A stretch of 64,000 bases of DNA from Nocardia jejuensis NBRC 103114 (GCF_001613145.1 NZ_BDBU01000043.1:80020-144019); one strand, 5' to 3'; positions 28,001 through 36,490 are shown, numbered from the stretch's first letter. Made by a program: numbers and translations. Notes: a model not told the origin generated them from the sequence alone.

Positions 28001-29289
28001 ACATTCCGGTGGCTCAGCTGGCGCACGTGCGGGCGGTCGGCTTCGACTGGCTGGTGCCCGGCATGCGCGAGGAGCTGGCCGGGGCGTTGATCAAGACCCT
28101 GCCGAAGCAGTTGCGGCGCATGGTCGTTCCGGCCCCCGACTTCGCGAAGGCCGCGCTGGCGCAGTTGACGCCGCGCGCCGAACCGCTGCGCACCGGTCTG
28201 TCCCGGGAGCTGACCCGATTGGGCTCGGTCACCATCAACGGCAACGATATGGACCCGGCGGCGCTGCCGGATCATCTGCGCATGACCTATGCGGTGACCG
28301 ACGGCGCGGGCGCCATCGTCGACCGCGACAAGAGTCTGGCCGCGCTGAAAACCCGGCTCTCGGCGCAGGTGTCGAAGTCGGTGGCGCGCGCGACCGCCGC
28401 CTCCGAACGCGCACCGGCGGCGGTGTGGACCTCCGAATCGCTCGGCACGCTCGAGCCCACCGTGCGCCGGCAGGTCGGCGGTCAGACGATCACCGGTTAT
28501 CCCGCACTGGTTTCCGAGGGCGGGGGCGTCGCGGTCCGCGTGCTCAGCTCTCCCGGTGAGCAGGCCGCGGCCATGCGGACGGGCACCCGCGCGCTGCTGT
28601 TGAACGCGCTGCCCACCTCCGCGCGCGCCGTCACTGCGGGACTGCCACCCGCGGATCGCCTTGCGCTGAGCCAGAATCCGTACGGCTCGCTGGACGGGCT
28701 GCTCGAGGACTGCCGCGCGAGCGCCGCCGACGAGTTGATCGCCGCGGCGGGCGGACCCGTACGCACCCCGGAGCAGTTCAAGGCGCTCGTGGAGAAGGTC
28801 CGGCCGAAGTTCTCCGACACCGTCGTTCGTATCGTGCGCTCGGTGGTCCCGGTTCTGGCCGAGGCACACCGGGTGCGGGCCGCACTGGCCGACACCCGCG
28901 ATCGCGACGCCGCCGAGGATGTCACCCACCAGCTCGACGAGCTGGTGTTCCGGGGCTTCGTCTCCGAATGGGGCAGCGTCCGGCTCCGGGAGGTGCCGCG
29001 CTATCTCGAGGGCGCCCGGCTGCGGCTGGAGGCGCTGCCCGCCGCCGCGAACCGCGACCGGCAGGGCATGATCGAGCTCGATCGCGTGCACGCGGTGTAC
29101 GAACGACTGCTCGCCTCGCTACCGGAGGGCCGCAAGCACGGCCGCGATATCACCGAAATCTGGTGGATGATCGAGGAATTGCGTGTCAGCCTCTTCGCCC
29201 AGCAGCTCGGTACGCCGTATCCGGTGTCCGCCAAGCGCATCGAGAAGGCGATCGACATCGCGCGCAAGCCGCCCGCCCAGAAGCGCTGA
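25033..29289 (+). CDS. hrpA: ATP-dependent RNA helicase HrpA (DEAH-box)
   Basis: 1418 residues from ATG 25033. RecA-like domain 1 carries Walker A GETGSGKT (91-98) and DEAH (188-191). Domain 2 carries the conserved TNVAETSLT and QRSGRCGR motifs, followed by winged-helix, ratchet and OB-like regions and the long HrpA-specific C-terminal part. HrpA remodels mRNA on ribosomes. Between about residues 630 and 717 there is a Gly/Arg/Ser/Asp-rich insert that the E. coli protein lacks. The 5' neighbourhood (convergent with nrdR, near lexA) is conserved in mycobacteria-type genomes. Confidence 0.95.
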   Translation: MTRTAATVRELRTRLAELSIRDEYRLRRRLDKARGEDLTALEAEIDTASRRVDARRAAVPAIRYPEQLPVSARRDDIAAAIAENQVVIVAGETGSGKTTQLPKICLELGRGIRGTIGHTQPRRLAARTVAERIAEELGTELGDVVGYTVRFTDHASDRTLVKLMTDGILLAEIQRDRLLRRYDTIIIDEAHERSLNIDFLMGYLKQLLPKRPDLKLIITSATIDPELFARHFSDEKGAPAPIVEVSGRSFPVELRYRPLSLEVPQASDDPDDEDTRIVDRDPTDAIGDAVRELQQEGDGDILVFLSGEREIRDTADALRDLKLPRTEILPLYARLSVAEQHRVFSAHTGRRVVLATNVAETSLTVPGIRYVIDPGTARISRYSMRTKVQRLPIEPVSQASARQRSGRCGRVADGIAIRLYSEDDFESRPQFTEPEILRTNLAAVILQMTALGLGNIESFPFVEAPDNRAIRDGIALLEELGALARRGEAQPDREIPDAGLTLTPIGREMAQIPVDPRMARMLVEANRTGCLPEVLIIVAALSIQDVRERPVEFQQAADTKHARFIVEGSDFLAFLRLWEYLGDQRKALSSNQFRRLCRDEFLHYLRIREWQDLHGQLRTITRGLGWTGGNEQSDGRRGDDDTGGATESGGEREAGGGRGRRRRGSGRNSTGAGHEAADSRANGSGADGGGDRNSRSGQRERPSTPEPGGGRGGLSALTAKLAEADESLPWDVRSIHQALLAGMLSHIGVREAESREFLGARNAKFMVFPGSSLAKKPPRWVMAAELVETSRLWGRMVARVEPEWAEQLAGDLVKRTYSEPHWSAKRGAALAYERVTLYGIPLVTQRRVDFGRIDPELSRELFLRHALVQGEWQTRHEFFARNRELLEDVADLEHRARRRDILVDDEVLFEFYDKRVPADVVSVRHFDSWWRKAQRKDPELLDFTASTIVNEDAALLDPTAYPDSWRQGELSFPLTYQFEPGNADDGVTVHIPVAQLAHVRAVGFDWLVPGMREELAGALIKTLPKQLRRMVVPAPDFAKAALAQLTPRAEPLRTGLSRELTRLGSVTINGNDMDPAALPDHLRMTYAVTDGAGAIVDRDKSLAALKTRLSAQVSKSVARATAASERAPAAVWTSESLGTLEPTVRRQVGGQTITGYPALVSEGGGVAVRVLSSPGEQAAAMRTGTRALLLNALPTSARAVTAGLPPADRLALSQNPYGSLDGLLEDCRASAADELIAAAGGPVRTPEQFKALVEKVRPKFSDTVVRIVRSVVPVLAEAHRVRAALADTRDRDAAEDVTHQLDELVFRGFVSEWGSVRLREVPRYLEGARLRLEALPAAANRDRQGMIELDRVHAVYERLLASLPEGRKHGRDITEIWWMIEELRVSLFAQQLGTPYPVSAKRIEKAIDIARKPPAQKR

Positions 29290-29377
29290 GCGCCAGCCAC
29301 ATTCGGGCCCGCCGCTCGCTCACCCGAAGTCGCCGGACGCCAGCGCACATCGGGACACGGAGTTCACCCGAAAACAC

Positions 29378-29407
29378 CGCCCCGCAACCGAGTACGGGTG
29401 CGGGGCG
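29378..29407. terminator. Bidirectional hairpin between hrpA and nrdR
   Basis: CGCCCCGCA and TGCGGGGCG form perfect 9-bp arms around a 12-nt loop in the gap between the two convergent genes. Confidence 0.6.
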
Positions 29408-29429
29408 GGGCTCTCGGTGACGGCGCCGA

Positions 29430-29906
29430 TCAGTCGGCGGCGACGCCTACCGCATGCTCCTCGCGGTGCTTGCGCAGTTCGGCGATCTCTCGCTCGAAAT
29501 CCTCGGCGGAGCTGAAGGATCGGTACACCGAGGCGAAACGCAGGTAGGCCACCTCGTCCAGGTCGCGCAGCGGGCCGAGAATGGCCAGCCCGACCTCGTG
29601 GCTGGGCACCTCCGGCGCGCCCTTGGCGCGCACCGCGTCCTCCACCTGCTGCGCGAGCAGGTTGAGCGCATCGGAGTCGACCTCGCGGCCCTGGCAGGCG
29701 CGGCTCACACCGCGAATGACCTTCTCGCGGCTGAACGGCTCGGTGACCCCGCTGCGTTTGACCACCGACAGGATCGCCGTTTCGACCGTCGTGAACCGTC
29801 GCCCACACTCGGGACAGGCACGCCGCCTTCTGATGGCGGTGCCTTCCTCGGCCTCACGGGAGTCGACCACCCGAGAATCAGGGTGACGACAGTACGGGCA
29901 ATGCAT
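29430..29906 (-). CDS. nrdR: NrdR, transcriptional repressor of ribonucleotide reductase genes
   Basis: 158 residues; ATG 29906 follows GAAGGA at correct distance. The zinc ribbon is Cys3/Cys6 (MHCPYC) and Cys31/Cys34 (CPECGRRF), followed by the RFTTVE element and the ATP-cone domain (VVKRSGVTEPFSREKVIRG), ending with VAYLRFASVYRSFSSAEDFEREI. It senses ATP/dATP and represses nrd operons through paired NrdR boxes; no nrd genes lie in this window. It sits near lexA as in mycobacteria. Confidence 0.97.
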   Translation of the reverse strand: MHCPYCRHPDSRVVDSREAEEGTAIRRRRACPECGRRFTTVETAILSVVKRSGVTEPFSREKVIRGVSRACQGREVDSDALNLLAQQVEDAVRAKGAPEVPSHEVGLAILGPLRDLDEVAYLRFASVYRSFSSAEDFEREIAELRKHREEHAVGVAAD

Positions 29907-30002
29907 CCGGGATCCTTCGTCGATTCCTGGGGTCCACAGCAACCTCGAGGATACCCGGACGGACGCGGTCATTGTGCGCCCGCCCGGTTCATCGGCCGTA
30001 AA

Positions 30003-31340
30003 TCAGCTAGTCAGCTGCCATTGCGCGGTCAGATCGGCGAGCAGATCCGGCAGCCGCGCCAGCATTCGGCCCTGCGCCAGTTTCGCCGAGAACGGTTCGG
30101 CGAGAACAGGTCTCGCGACCGCCTGGTCGGCCGAGAGCTCCAGGTAGCGGGGCAGCAGGTCATTGGTGATGTAGTGCCAGCGGGTATCGCGATCAGCCCA
30201 GTTGAAGTTCGGGAGTGGCGCGCGCAGGGAGAGGGAGCCCACGCTGATCGTGACGGGCGCGAACACGCCCGGCGCACGGACGCCCGGAACGGCCGCCTTA
30301 CCCGCGATGGTGCTGACATAGGTCATCACCCGGCCCATGACCCCGCGCCCCTGGGAGGTGACGTCCCACTGGTCGGCGATGATCTGATTCTGCTCCCGGT
30401 CGGTCATGCGCAGGGCGGCGTCGGCGAGGCCCTCGGGGGTGCCCTCGGCGATCTCCCGCCACGCGGTGACGGCGTTCAGATCCAGCACGCCGGCTCGGTA
30501 CATCTCCTCGACACCGGCGAGTCCTTCGGCCGCGAACGCCTCGTGCATGGGCACCTGGTCGATGAAGATGTGCTTCTGCATGATCATCAGCCGCGTCTGG
30601 AACCAGGTCAGGTCCGCGGCGGTGAGCCGCTCCCCCTCGGTGCCCAGCAGCCGGAGGTCGGTGGGCAGCAGGTTCAGCAGTTCGGGGGGCGTGCCGCGCA
30701 GCAGGTCCGCGACGGCGCTGCCGAGCTGATGGATGCCCGGCACCGAGATGATCGAGGCCACATCGCCCATATCGAAGAAGCCCGAGGCGAACGATCCGCC
30801 CGCCAGCCCGGCCAGGCCCAGCCAGTAGTAGTCGGGATGGGCGTTGTTCAGCCGCAGATAGTTCACGTAGACCTGGACGAAGGTGGCGGAATTGGCCGGC
30901 ACGCCGCGTTCGGGCTCCCATGCCGCCAGGTCGATACCGGCATTGGAGGTCGCGACGCTCAGCCAGTACTGGTGCAGGAGGGTGGCGTAGCGCTGTGGCG
31001 CCACGCCCGCCGCGCGCGCCTGGTCCAGGGCCGTGCGAAGTTCCGCGGGATCCAGTGGCAGGGCGGGATCGAGGCCGCCGCCCCCGGAGCCGTCGCCATT
31101 GGTCGACGGCAGATCGAGATACGCGGTGTACGCGCCCTCGGCGTGCGCCGCCGGTGCGGACATCGACCCCAGCATCAGGCAGAGCAGGATTCCCGCCAGC
31201 CGAATGACCACCGATACCCGTCGTGATCCACCACTCCTGTGCCCACCACTCCTGTGCCCACCGCTGCTGTGCCCACGCCGGCTGTGCCCACCGCTGCCCC
31301 GACCGCCACTGCCCCGTCCGCCACTGTTGCCCTGCGTCAT
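30003..31340 (-). CDS. Large secreted hypothetical protein with basic Gly/His/Arg N-terminal repeat
   Basis: 445 residues from ATG 31340; an upstream in-frame start is possible. The first 40 residues are a repetitive GGHRSG/GGRGSG segment, followed by a signal-type hydrophobic stretch (RLAGILLCLMLGSMSAPAAHAEG). The mature part is mostly helical, with no recognised domain; recurring features are AATWF-like segments such as TWFQTRLMIMQKHIFIDQVPMHEAF. The reading frame is long, uninterrupted and shows strong GC third positions, so it is real. A signal peptide this far from the N-terminus is unusual. The position between the lexA-adjacent gene and nrdR suggests an envelope protein; function unknown. 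Confidence 0.75.
   Translation of the reverse strand: MTQGNSGGRGSGGRGSGGHSRRGHSSGGHRSGGHRSGGSRRVSVVIRLAGILLCLMLGSMSAPAAHAEGAYTAYLDLPSTNGDGSGGGGLDPALPLDPAELRTALDQARAAGVAPQRYATLLHQYWLSVATSNAGIDLAAWEPERGVPANSATFVQVYVNYLRLNNAHPDYYWLGLAGLAGGSFASGFFDMGDVASIISVPGIHQLGSAVADLLRGTPPELLNLLPTDLRLLGTEGERLTAADLTWFQTRLMIMQKHIFIDQVPMHEAFAAEGLAGVEEMYRAGVLDLNAVTAWREIAEGTPEGLADAALRMTDREQNQIIADQWDVTSQGRGVMGRVMTYVSTIAGKAAVPGVRAPGVFAPVTISVGSLSLRAPLPNFNWADRDTRWHYITNDLLPRYLELSADQAVARPVLAEPFSAKLAQGRMLARLPDLLADLTAQWQLTS
31231..31320. repeat. Six 15-bp tandem units in the N-terminal coding region
   Basis: Units of the form CCACTCCTGTGCCCA start at 31231, 31246, 31261, 31276, 31291 and 31306. The first two are identical and later ones diverge. 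Each encodes five residues of the GGHRSG-type segment on the minus strand, so copy number can change without frameshift. Confidence 0.88.
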
Positions 31341-31538
31341 TCGGTCCCCTGTTACGACGCGCGCCGGTCCACCAGGGGCCGGCGCGACTGTTGCCTCTGT
31401 CACATCAGGGGGCACGCTAGCAACGCGTTTCAGTTTTCAATCAACATTTACGGCCGCACCTTCGGCCGTGCGCCATCGCGCGAATCTCACCCGGGTCGAA
31501 CCGGTTATACCGGGGCAAACGCCCCAGCCTCGCTCCGG

Positions 31539-31970
31539 CTAACGCGCGGGAGCGGGCACCAGCTGGACCACCGGGGTGGTCGCGGTGCCGACATCACCGG
31601 CGCGCAGTTGTGCCAGGCCGAGCAGGCCCGTGACCGCCAGCGCGCTCACGAGGGCGGCCACGGCGAGCGAGGCGAAGCCGACCTGGGCGCGCTGCACCCG
31701 GCTGAGCGGATGCATGCCGCGCGCGCGGACGATGGCGGGCCGGTCGATGATCCGGCCCAGCAGCGCCCGTTCGTGCTCGCGGACCACCGGACGCACGCGC
31801 GCGCGGCAGGGACGGTGGCCCGCGTCGAGATGCCACGACACACCGGAGACACGCTCGGGAGCACGACCCGAGCGCAGTTCCCGCGGGATGCTGTCGAAGC
31901 CGAGATCGCTTCCGGGCGTGGCTGATTCATCACGTGTGATGGCGTCGAATTCGCTGACCACAGTGCGCAT
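31539..31970 (-). CDS. Small single-pass membrane protein next to lexA, LysM domain absent
   Basis: 143 residues; GGAGG precedes ATG 31970. A basic N-terminal half is followed by one hydrophobic helix (about 98-120) and a short tail ending VVQLVPAPAR. By position (divergent from lexA, SOS boxes between) it corresponds to the DNA-damage-inducible LysM-domain cell division suppressor of mycobacteria (Rv2719c-type), and the basic region followed by a helix agrees. However, the protein stops about ten residues after the helix, where the LysM domain should begin. It may be a truncated or diverged division inhibitor; orthology is inferred from synteny only. Confidence 0.65.
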   Translation of the reverse strand: MRTVVSEFDAITRDESATPGSDLGFDSIPRELRSGRAPERVSGVSWHLDAGHRPCRARVRPVVREHERALLGRIIDRPAIVRARGMHPLSRVQRAQVGFASLAVAALVSALAVTGLLGLAQLRAGDVGTATTPVVQLVPAPAR

Positions 31971-32017
31971 CGAACAAACCTCCATGCTGAGAGACCGGTT
32001 GACTCTGGACGTGTGAC

Positions 32018-32048
32018 TCGCTCATGTGTTCGAAGAACTGATGTTCGA
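32018..32048. promoter_or_regulatory. Two overlapping LexA (SOS) boxes for the divergent membrane gene
   Basis: TCGCTCATGTGTTCGA (32018-32033) and AAGAACTGATGTTCGA (32033-32048) each have one perfect GTTCGA half and a 4-of-6 second half against the actinobacterial consensus TCGAAC-N4-GTTCGA. They lie 48-78 bases upstream of the leftward gene. Confidence 0.65.
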
Positions 32049-32096
32049 ATTTCTACCACGCCGGACCGACAATGTCAGCTATCCACGCGACATGCG

Positions 32097-32112
32097 TCGA
32101 ACAGATGTTTGA
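32097..32112. promoter_or_regulatory. LexA box upstream of lexA
   Basis: TCGAACAGATGTTTGA matches TCGAAC-N4-GTTCGA at 11 of 12 positions. Placed 90 bases before the lexA start, it fits autoregulation of the SOS response. Confidence 0.85.
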
Positions 32113-32201
32113 TCACCGGCCGTGCGCGGTCTACAGTCGAGGCACTGGTTCCGAAGGAACGAATTCCGGTGAGACACAGCAGTGAACGGAGGACGGCGGC
32201 G

Positions 32202-32951
32202 GTGAGCGAACACGGCGGCGCAGACGGTGACAACGGACCTGTCGGTCTCGCCGGAGACGGCATCGAAACATCCGGCAACGGCACGGATCTCACGGTCCGG
32301 CAGCGCAAAGTACTGGACGTCATCCGGTCCTCGGTGAGTGACCGTGGCTATCCGCCCAGCATCCGCGAGATCGGTGATGCCGTCGGGCTGACCTCCACTT
32401 CCTCGGTTGCACACCAACTACGCGCCCTGGAGCGTAAGGGGTACCTGCGCCGCGACCCGAATCGTCCGCGCGCCGTGGATGTTCGAGGCCTGGACGAGAC
32501 GGCGTTGCGCGCCACGGACGGCGTGTCGAAGCTACGCGCGGTACGCACCGAGGCGGACGACTCCGGTCAGCACCCGACCCCCACCTACGTTCCGGTCCTG
32601 GGCCGGATTGCGGCCGGTGGCCCGATACTGGCCGAACAGGCCGTGGAGGACGTGTTCCCGCTGCCGCGCGAGCTGGTCGGCGAGGGCTCGCTGTTCCTGC
32701 TGAAGGTCGTGGGTCAATCCATGATCGACGCGGCCATCTGTGATGGCGACTGGGTCGTGGTGCGCCAGCAGAACGTCGCCGACAACGGAGACATCGTGGC
32801 CGCCATGATCGAGGGCGAGGCCACCGTGAAGACGTTCAAGCGCACCGGTTCCCAGGTGTGGCTGATGCCGCACAACCCCCTGTTCGAGCCGATTCCGGGT
32901 AACGACGCCCAGATTCTCGGCAAGGTCGTCACGGTCATCCGCAAGATCTGA
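32202..32951 (+). CDS. lexA: LexA, SOS repressor
   Basis: 249 residues from GTG 32202, which follows GGAGGA by 8 bases. The N-terminal winged helix (TVRQRKVLDVIRSSVSDRGY, then SIREIGDAVGLTSTSSVAHQL) binds SOS boxes. The C-terminal S24 autoprotease has the scissile bond Ala138-Gly139 in GRIAAGG, Ser173 in VVGQSM and Lys210 in TVKTFK, with the usual 37-residue Ser-Lys spacing. RecA filaments trigger self-cleavage. A LexA box lies upstream. Confidence 0.98.
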   Translation: MSEHGGADGDNGPVGLAGDGIETSGNGTDLTVRQRKVLDVIRSSVSDRGYPPSIREIGDAVGLTSTSSVAHQLRALERKGYLRRDPNRPRAVDVRGLDETALRATDGVSKLRAVRTEADDSGQHPTPTYVPVLGRIAAGGPILAEQAVEDVFPLPRELVGEGSLFLLKVVGQSMIDAAICDGDWVVVRQQNVADNGDIVAAMIEGEATVKTFKRTGSQVWLMPHNPLFEPIPGNDAQILGKVVTVIRKI

Positions 32952-32968
32952 CCGTGCCCGCGCTGACG

Positions 32969-33007
32969 TGACCCGGCGGCCGCCCGCAGACCGGCCGCCG
33001 GGTCACG
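32969..33007 (+). terminator. GC-rich hairpin after lexA
   Basis: GTGACCCGGCGGCC and GGCCGCCGGGTCAC form perfect 14-bp arms around an 11-nt loop, 17 bases after the stop. There is no T-run. Confidence 0.65.
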
Positions 33008-33337
33008 ACAGTCGCATTCGGCCTTACCGTCTCCGGGCAGCCTCAGCCCGAGCGCACGAATCGGTGTGCCGACCCCGGCGAGCCGAGTTCCACGAATCCG
33101 ATCCGGACCTCACGGTCCTCCCACGCGAGTCGATCAGCGCCGAGATCGGCGTGGCGATTCTCGGCGGCGAGTGAACATGGCGGGGTGCCGGGCGGACGCG
33201 GATCAGCCGGTGCCCGATGCGGGGAGGTCGGCCGCATCGCATTCGACGATTCCGCGGCGGAACCGATCGGCGAGGCGGGACTACCCCGGTTCGTCAGCGG
33301 CGCTTCACGATCGGGCACCGAGCCGTACGCCCAGTGA
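33008..33337. other. 330-bp gap between the lexA terminator and a convergent gene
   Basis: Short frames on both strands are arginine/serine-rich and lack ribosome sites. Nothing recognisable was seen. Confidence 0.5.
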
Positions 33338-33958
33338 TCAGGGAAGTTGCCGGCCGGTGTCCGGTTCGGAGTCGGGGTCCGGCGGGGGCGGGACGCGCGC
33401 GATCAGAGTGGTGACGGGTTCGGGGTCGGCGGACGGGGCCGGGATGACCTCCGTGGTGGCGGCGATCGGCGGGGCCGTTTCCACCGGCGGGGCCGCCGGG
33501 GCCGGATCGAGACCGACGCCGCGATAGAAACCGAGCATTTCGTACTGGCCGCCGATCGAGAGGGCCGCCGAGTTCTTGTCGTGCGCGATGAACCCCTGAT
33601 TCGCACCGATCACCCGGCGCAGAGATTCCAGCCAGCGATGATCGAGAACGCGGCAATCCGCCCACGGAAAGTATTCCAGGCCGGTGCGAAGGAAGAAGCG
33701 ATCGCCGATCCGCGCTTGACGCAGCAGGTCGAGCAACCAGGCATCGATACGAGTGGGCTGGGCATTGCGGTAGATCCGGGAATGCGGTGCGACACTGCCG
33801 CTCGCGAATTCACCGAAAGCGCTCAGCAACTCCACCGGAAACTCATCGACCCGGACGAAACCGACGACATCGAGTCCCTGGAGCTGCTCCGGAAGTTGTG
33901 CGGCCAATCGGCGCTCGTCATGCAGTTTGAACTTCCGATTGATGTTCTCGGTGCGCAT
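33338..33958 (-). CDS. Hypothetical protein with proline-rich tail
   Basis: 206 residues; GGAGACAA precedes ATG 33958. The first 150 residues look like a small globular, cytoplasmic domain (RFFLRTGLEYFPWADCRVLDHRW; NQGFIAHDKNSAALSIGG). The last 55 are a Pro/Ala/Val linker-like tail (PAPAAPPVETAPPI...). No signal peptide or known motif is visible. Codon usage matches neighbours. It is not recognised; it could be a partner of the desaturase genes upstream on the same strand, but the 237-base gap argues against a shared operon. Confidence 0.6.
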   Translation of the reverse strand: MRTENINRKFKLHDERRLAAQLPEQLQGLDVVGFVRVDEFPVELLSAFGEFASGSVAPHSRIYRNAQPTRIDAWLLDLLRQARIGDRFFLRTGLEYFPWADCRVLDHRWLESLRRVIGANQGFIAHDKNSAALSIGGQYEMLGFYRGVGLDPAPAAPPVETAPPIAATTEVIPAPSADPEPVTTLIARVPPPPDPDSEPDTGRQLP

Positions 33959-34195
33959 TTGTCTCCGTTTTCCAGCCACTCCTCTCGAAAACCCTAGCAT
34001 GAACCCAACCGTTTCAGATCATGTCGATCAGACGTCCAAGTGGACTCTCAGGCACCGTCCGCAATGAACCCGCAACTCATAGTTCCGCTGCTGATCGATA
34101 CCGTTATGTGTCACCCCCATTCACGTTCGACGGGGCCCGCACGGAGTGCCGAGACCTGCATGACCGCGACCTGCGACACCGAATCATGTTTCCGA

Positions 34196-35155
34196 TCAGA
34201 CGGATTCGCGTTCGCGCCGAGCGGCGTCTCGAGCCAGCGCACGATCTCGCTGCTCCTCGAAACGCACCACATCGGTTCGCAGTTTCTCCAGGAAGGTGCC
34301 GAGTTCGTCGAGAACTTCCGCTCCGCGCGGGCTGAAATCATTTCGTTCGAAAATGTTCCATTTGCGAAGCACCGGCTCGATCACCTCTTCCAGATGCTGC
34401 CGCAGATCGTAGATACCGTGCTTGGCAAGCAACACGCTGTTGCGCCGGAAGTCGGGCATGCCGGCGCCGGGCATCGTGAAGTTGCGGATCACCGCGGAGA
34501 TGGCCGCGAGCGCGTCGTCCGGAACCAGATCCAGTGCCGCGCCACAGATATTGCGATAGAAGACCATGTGCAGGTTCTCGTCCGTCGCGATGCGGGTGAG
34601 CATGCGGTCGGCGATCGGGTCGTCGCAGACCCGGCCGGTATTGCGGTGCGAGACGCGCGTGGCCAGTTCCTGGAAGGTCACATACGCGACGCCGGGCAGG
34701 ACGCTGTGGTCACCGGTGCCGTTCGGATTGTCGACGCCCTGCTCCATACAGATCATCCGGGCTCGCTCGAGTGCGACCGGATCGACGCCGCGGGTGACCA
34801 CCAGATAGTCGCGAATGGCGATGCCGTGCCGATTCTCCTCCGCGGTCCAGCGATCCACCCAGGTGCGCCAGGTGCCGTCCCGGGAAAAGGCATCGGAGAT
34901 GAGGCGATGATAGGAGGGGAGGTTGTCCTCGGTGAGAAGATTGGTGATCATCGCGGCGCGCGCGACCTCACCGAGCCTGGATTCCCCGGGGGCCCAATCG
35001 GTTCCGCCCATCGCGGCGAAATTGCGCCCTTCGTCCCAGGGCACGTAGTCGTGCGGATGCCATTCCTTGGCCATGGACAGATGGCGGTCGAGATTCTGCT
35101 CGGCTACCGGTTCCAATTCACGAAGCAATTGCACGGGAGTCATGGATTTCGCCAC
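34196..35155 (-). CDS. desA: Acyl-ACP desaturase (DesA1/DesA2-like, soluble di-iron)
   Basis: 319 residues from GTG 35155, after AGGACG; ATG 35143 is an alternative. It is a ferritin-like di-iron protein: EENRHG (Glu107, His110) and DENLHM (Glu193, His196) are the paired ExxH ligands, and TNLLTEDNLP supplies a further glutamate. Mycobacterial homologues desaturate acyl chains on ACP for mycolic acid synthesis. The membrane desaturase gene lies just upstream on the same strand (123 bases). Confidence 0.93.
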   Translation of the reverse strand: MAKSMTPVQLLRELEPVAEQNLDRHLSMAKEWHPHDYVPWDEGRNFAAMGGTDWAPGESRLGEVARAAMITNLLTEDNLPSYHRLISDAFSRDGTWRTWVDRWTAEENRHGIAIRDYLVVTRGVDPVALERARMICMEQGVDNPNGTGDHSVLPGVAYVTFQELATRVSHRNTGRVCDDPIADRMLTRIATDENLHMVFYRNICGAALDLVPDDALAAISAVIRNFTMPGAGMPDFRRNSVLLAKHGIYDLRQHLEEVIEPVLRKWNIFERNDFSPRGAEVLDELGTFLEKLRTDVVRFEEQRDRALARDAARRERESV

Positions 35156-35278
35156 GGTTACGTCCTGCCTTCGATATCGACGGCTCGACCCTCCAACGCG
35201 AGCGTACCCGGATATCCGGTGAATCGCTGTGCCGCCGAGGGCCGACGACGGTCCGGCAGACGACCCGCCTCGTGCGAT

Positions 35279-36490
35279 CTAGCCCGTGCGGCGCACGAGA
35301 ACGACGGGCGTCTCGGTGGAGGTCGTCCAACTGGGCGGCAGCGCCAGTTTGCAGAGTTTGCCCCAGACGCTGCCGACCTGCTTCAGGAATCCGCCTGTGT
35401 TGTAGGGCAATCCGTGCTCACGGCAGAGTTGCTCGACCTCCGGAGCCATCTCCGGATATCGATGCGCGGGCAGATCCGGGAACAGGTGGTGTTCGATCTG
35501 ATGCGAGAGGTTGCCGGTCATGATGTGGAACAGCGGGCTGCCGGTGATGTTGGCCGAGCCGAGCATCTGGCGCACGTACCATTCGCCGCGCGTCTCCTGC
35601 GCGGTGTCCTCTCGCGTGAAAGTCTGCACACCGCTGGGGAAATGGCCGCAGTAGATGACCAGAAACGCCCAGATGTTCCGGACCGTGCCCGCGGTGATGT
35701 TGCCCGCCAGCGTGGACAGGAACAGCGGTCCCGTCAGTGCCGGGAAGAGCACGTAGTCCTTGATCGACTGACGACTCGCCTTGCGCCACATACCGAGGAG
35801 CAGTCGCGGGATATCGGACAGCGTCTGTTCACCCTCACCCCGGAGAATCCGCTCCCATTCCAGATCGTGCGCCATGATGGTCCACTCGAAACCGAACATC
35901 AGGGCGAAGGCGTACAGCGGATTTCCCAGATTGAACGGGCTCCACGGCTGCGCCTCGTCGACCCGCAGCACCTCGTAGCCGATATCACGGTCCTCGCCGA
36001 GGATATTGGTGAAGACGTGGTGCCGGAAGTTGTGCGAGTGGATCCACTGATCGGCGGGACAGACGTTGTCCCACTCGAAGGTTCGCGAGTTCAGGCCGGG
36101 TTCACGCATCCAGTCGTACTGGCCGTGCATGACATTGTGGCCGATCTCCATATTGTCCAGAATCTTGGACAGGCTCAGCGCGGTCACGCCCGCCAGCCAG
36201 AACGGCGGCAGGAAGCCCAGGTACATCAGCGCGCGTCCGGATACCTCGAATCCCCTCTGCGCCTTGAGGATTCGATAGATGTACTCACGGTCCTCACTCC
36301 CGAGCCGGGCCAGGACGCGGGCGCGCAGGGCATCGAGCTGCAGCCCCAGCGCCTCGATCTGCTCGGCGGTCAGGGTCACGGGCCCGGGGGTCACGGGTTC
36401 AGGGGTCACGGGTTCAGGGGGCACGGGCGCGGCGGCCTGCGCGGGGTGGGTGGCTTGGCTCGGCGGCGCGTGCGGCGAATCGACGGTCAT
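35279..36490 (-). CDS. Membrane fatty acyl-CoA desaturase (DesA3-like)
   Basis: 403 residues from ATG 36490 with GAAGGA upstream. After a proline/valine-rich N-terminal segment come four hydrophobic helices and the three histidine boxes: HNVMH (118-122), HSHNFRHH (151-158) and HQIEHH near residue 349. This is the delta-9/linoleoyl-CoA type family; the mycobacterial DesA3 makes oleoyl-CoA from stearoyl-CoA using a partner oxidoreductase. No such reductase is adjacent. Palindromic elements upstream suggest control by a TetR-type lipid sensor. Tandem GGGGTCACGGGTTCA-like repeats encode the PVTPEPVTPGPVT segment. Confidence 0.9.
   Translation of the reverse strand: MTVDSPHAPPSQATHPAQAAAPVPPEPVTPEPVTPGPVTLTAEQIEALGLQLDALRARVLARLGSEDREYIYRILKAQRGFEVSGRALMYLGFLPPFWLAGVTALSLSKILDNMEIGHNVMHGQYDWMREPGLNSRTFEWDNVCPADQWIHSHNFRHHVFTNILGEDRDIGYEVLRVDEAQPWSPFNLGNPLYAFALMFGFEWTIMAHDLEWERILRGEGEQTLSDIPRLLLGMWRKASRQSIKDYVLFPALTGPLFLSTLAGNITAGTVRNIWAFLVIYCGHFPSGVQTFTREDTAQETRGEWYVRQMLGSANITGSPLFHIMTGNLSHQIEHHLFPDLPAHRYPEMAPEVEQLCREHGLPYNTGGFLKQVGSVWGKLCKLALPPSWTTSTETPVVLVRRTG

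Noticed and set aside
26869..29091. 740-codon minus-strand open frame inside hrpA
   Set aside because: It is an antisense artefact of high-GC third codon positions in hrpA; no start signal and no recognisable domain.
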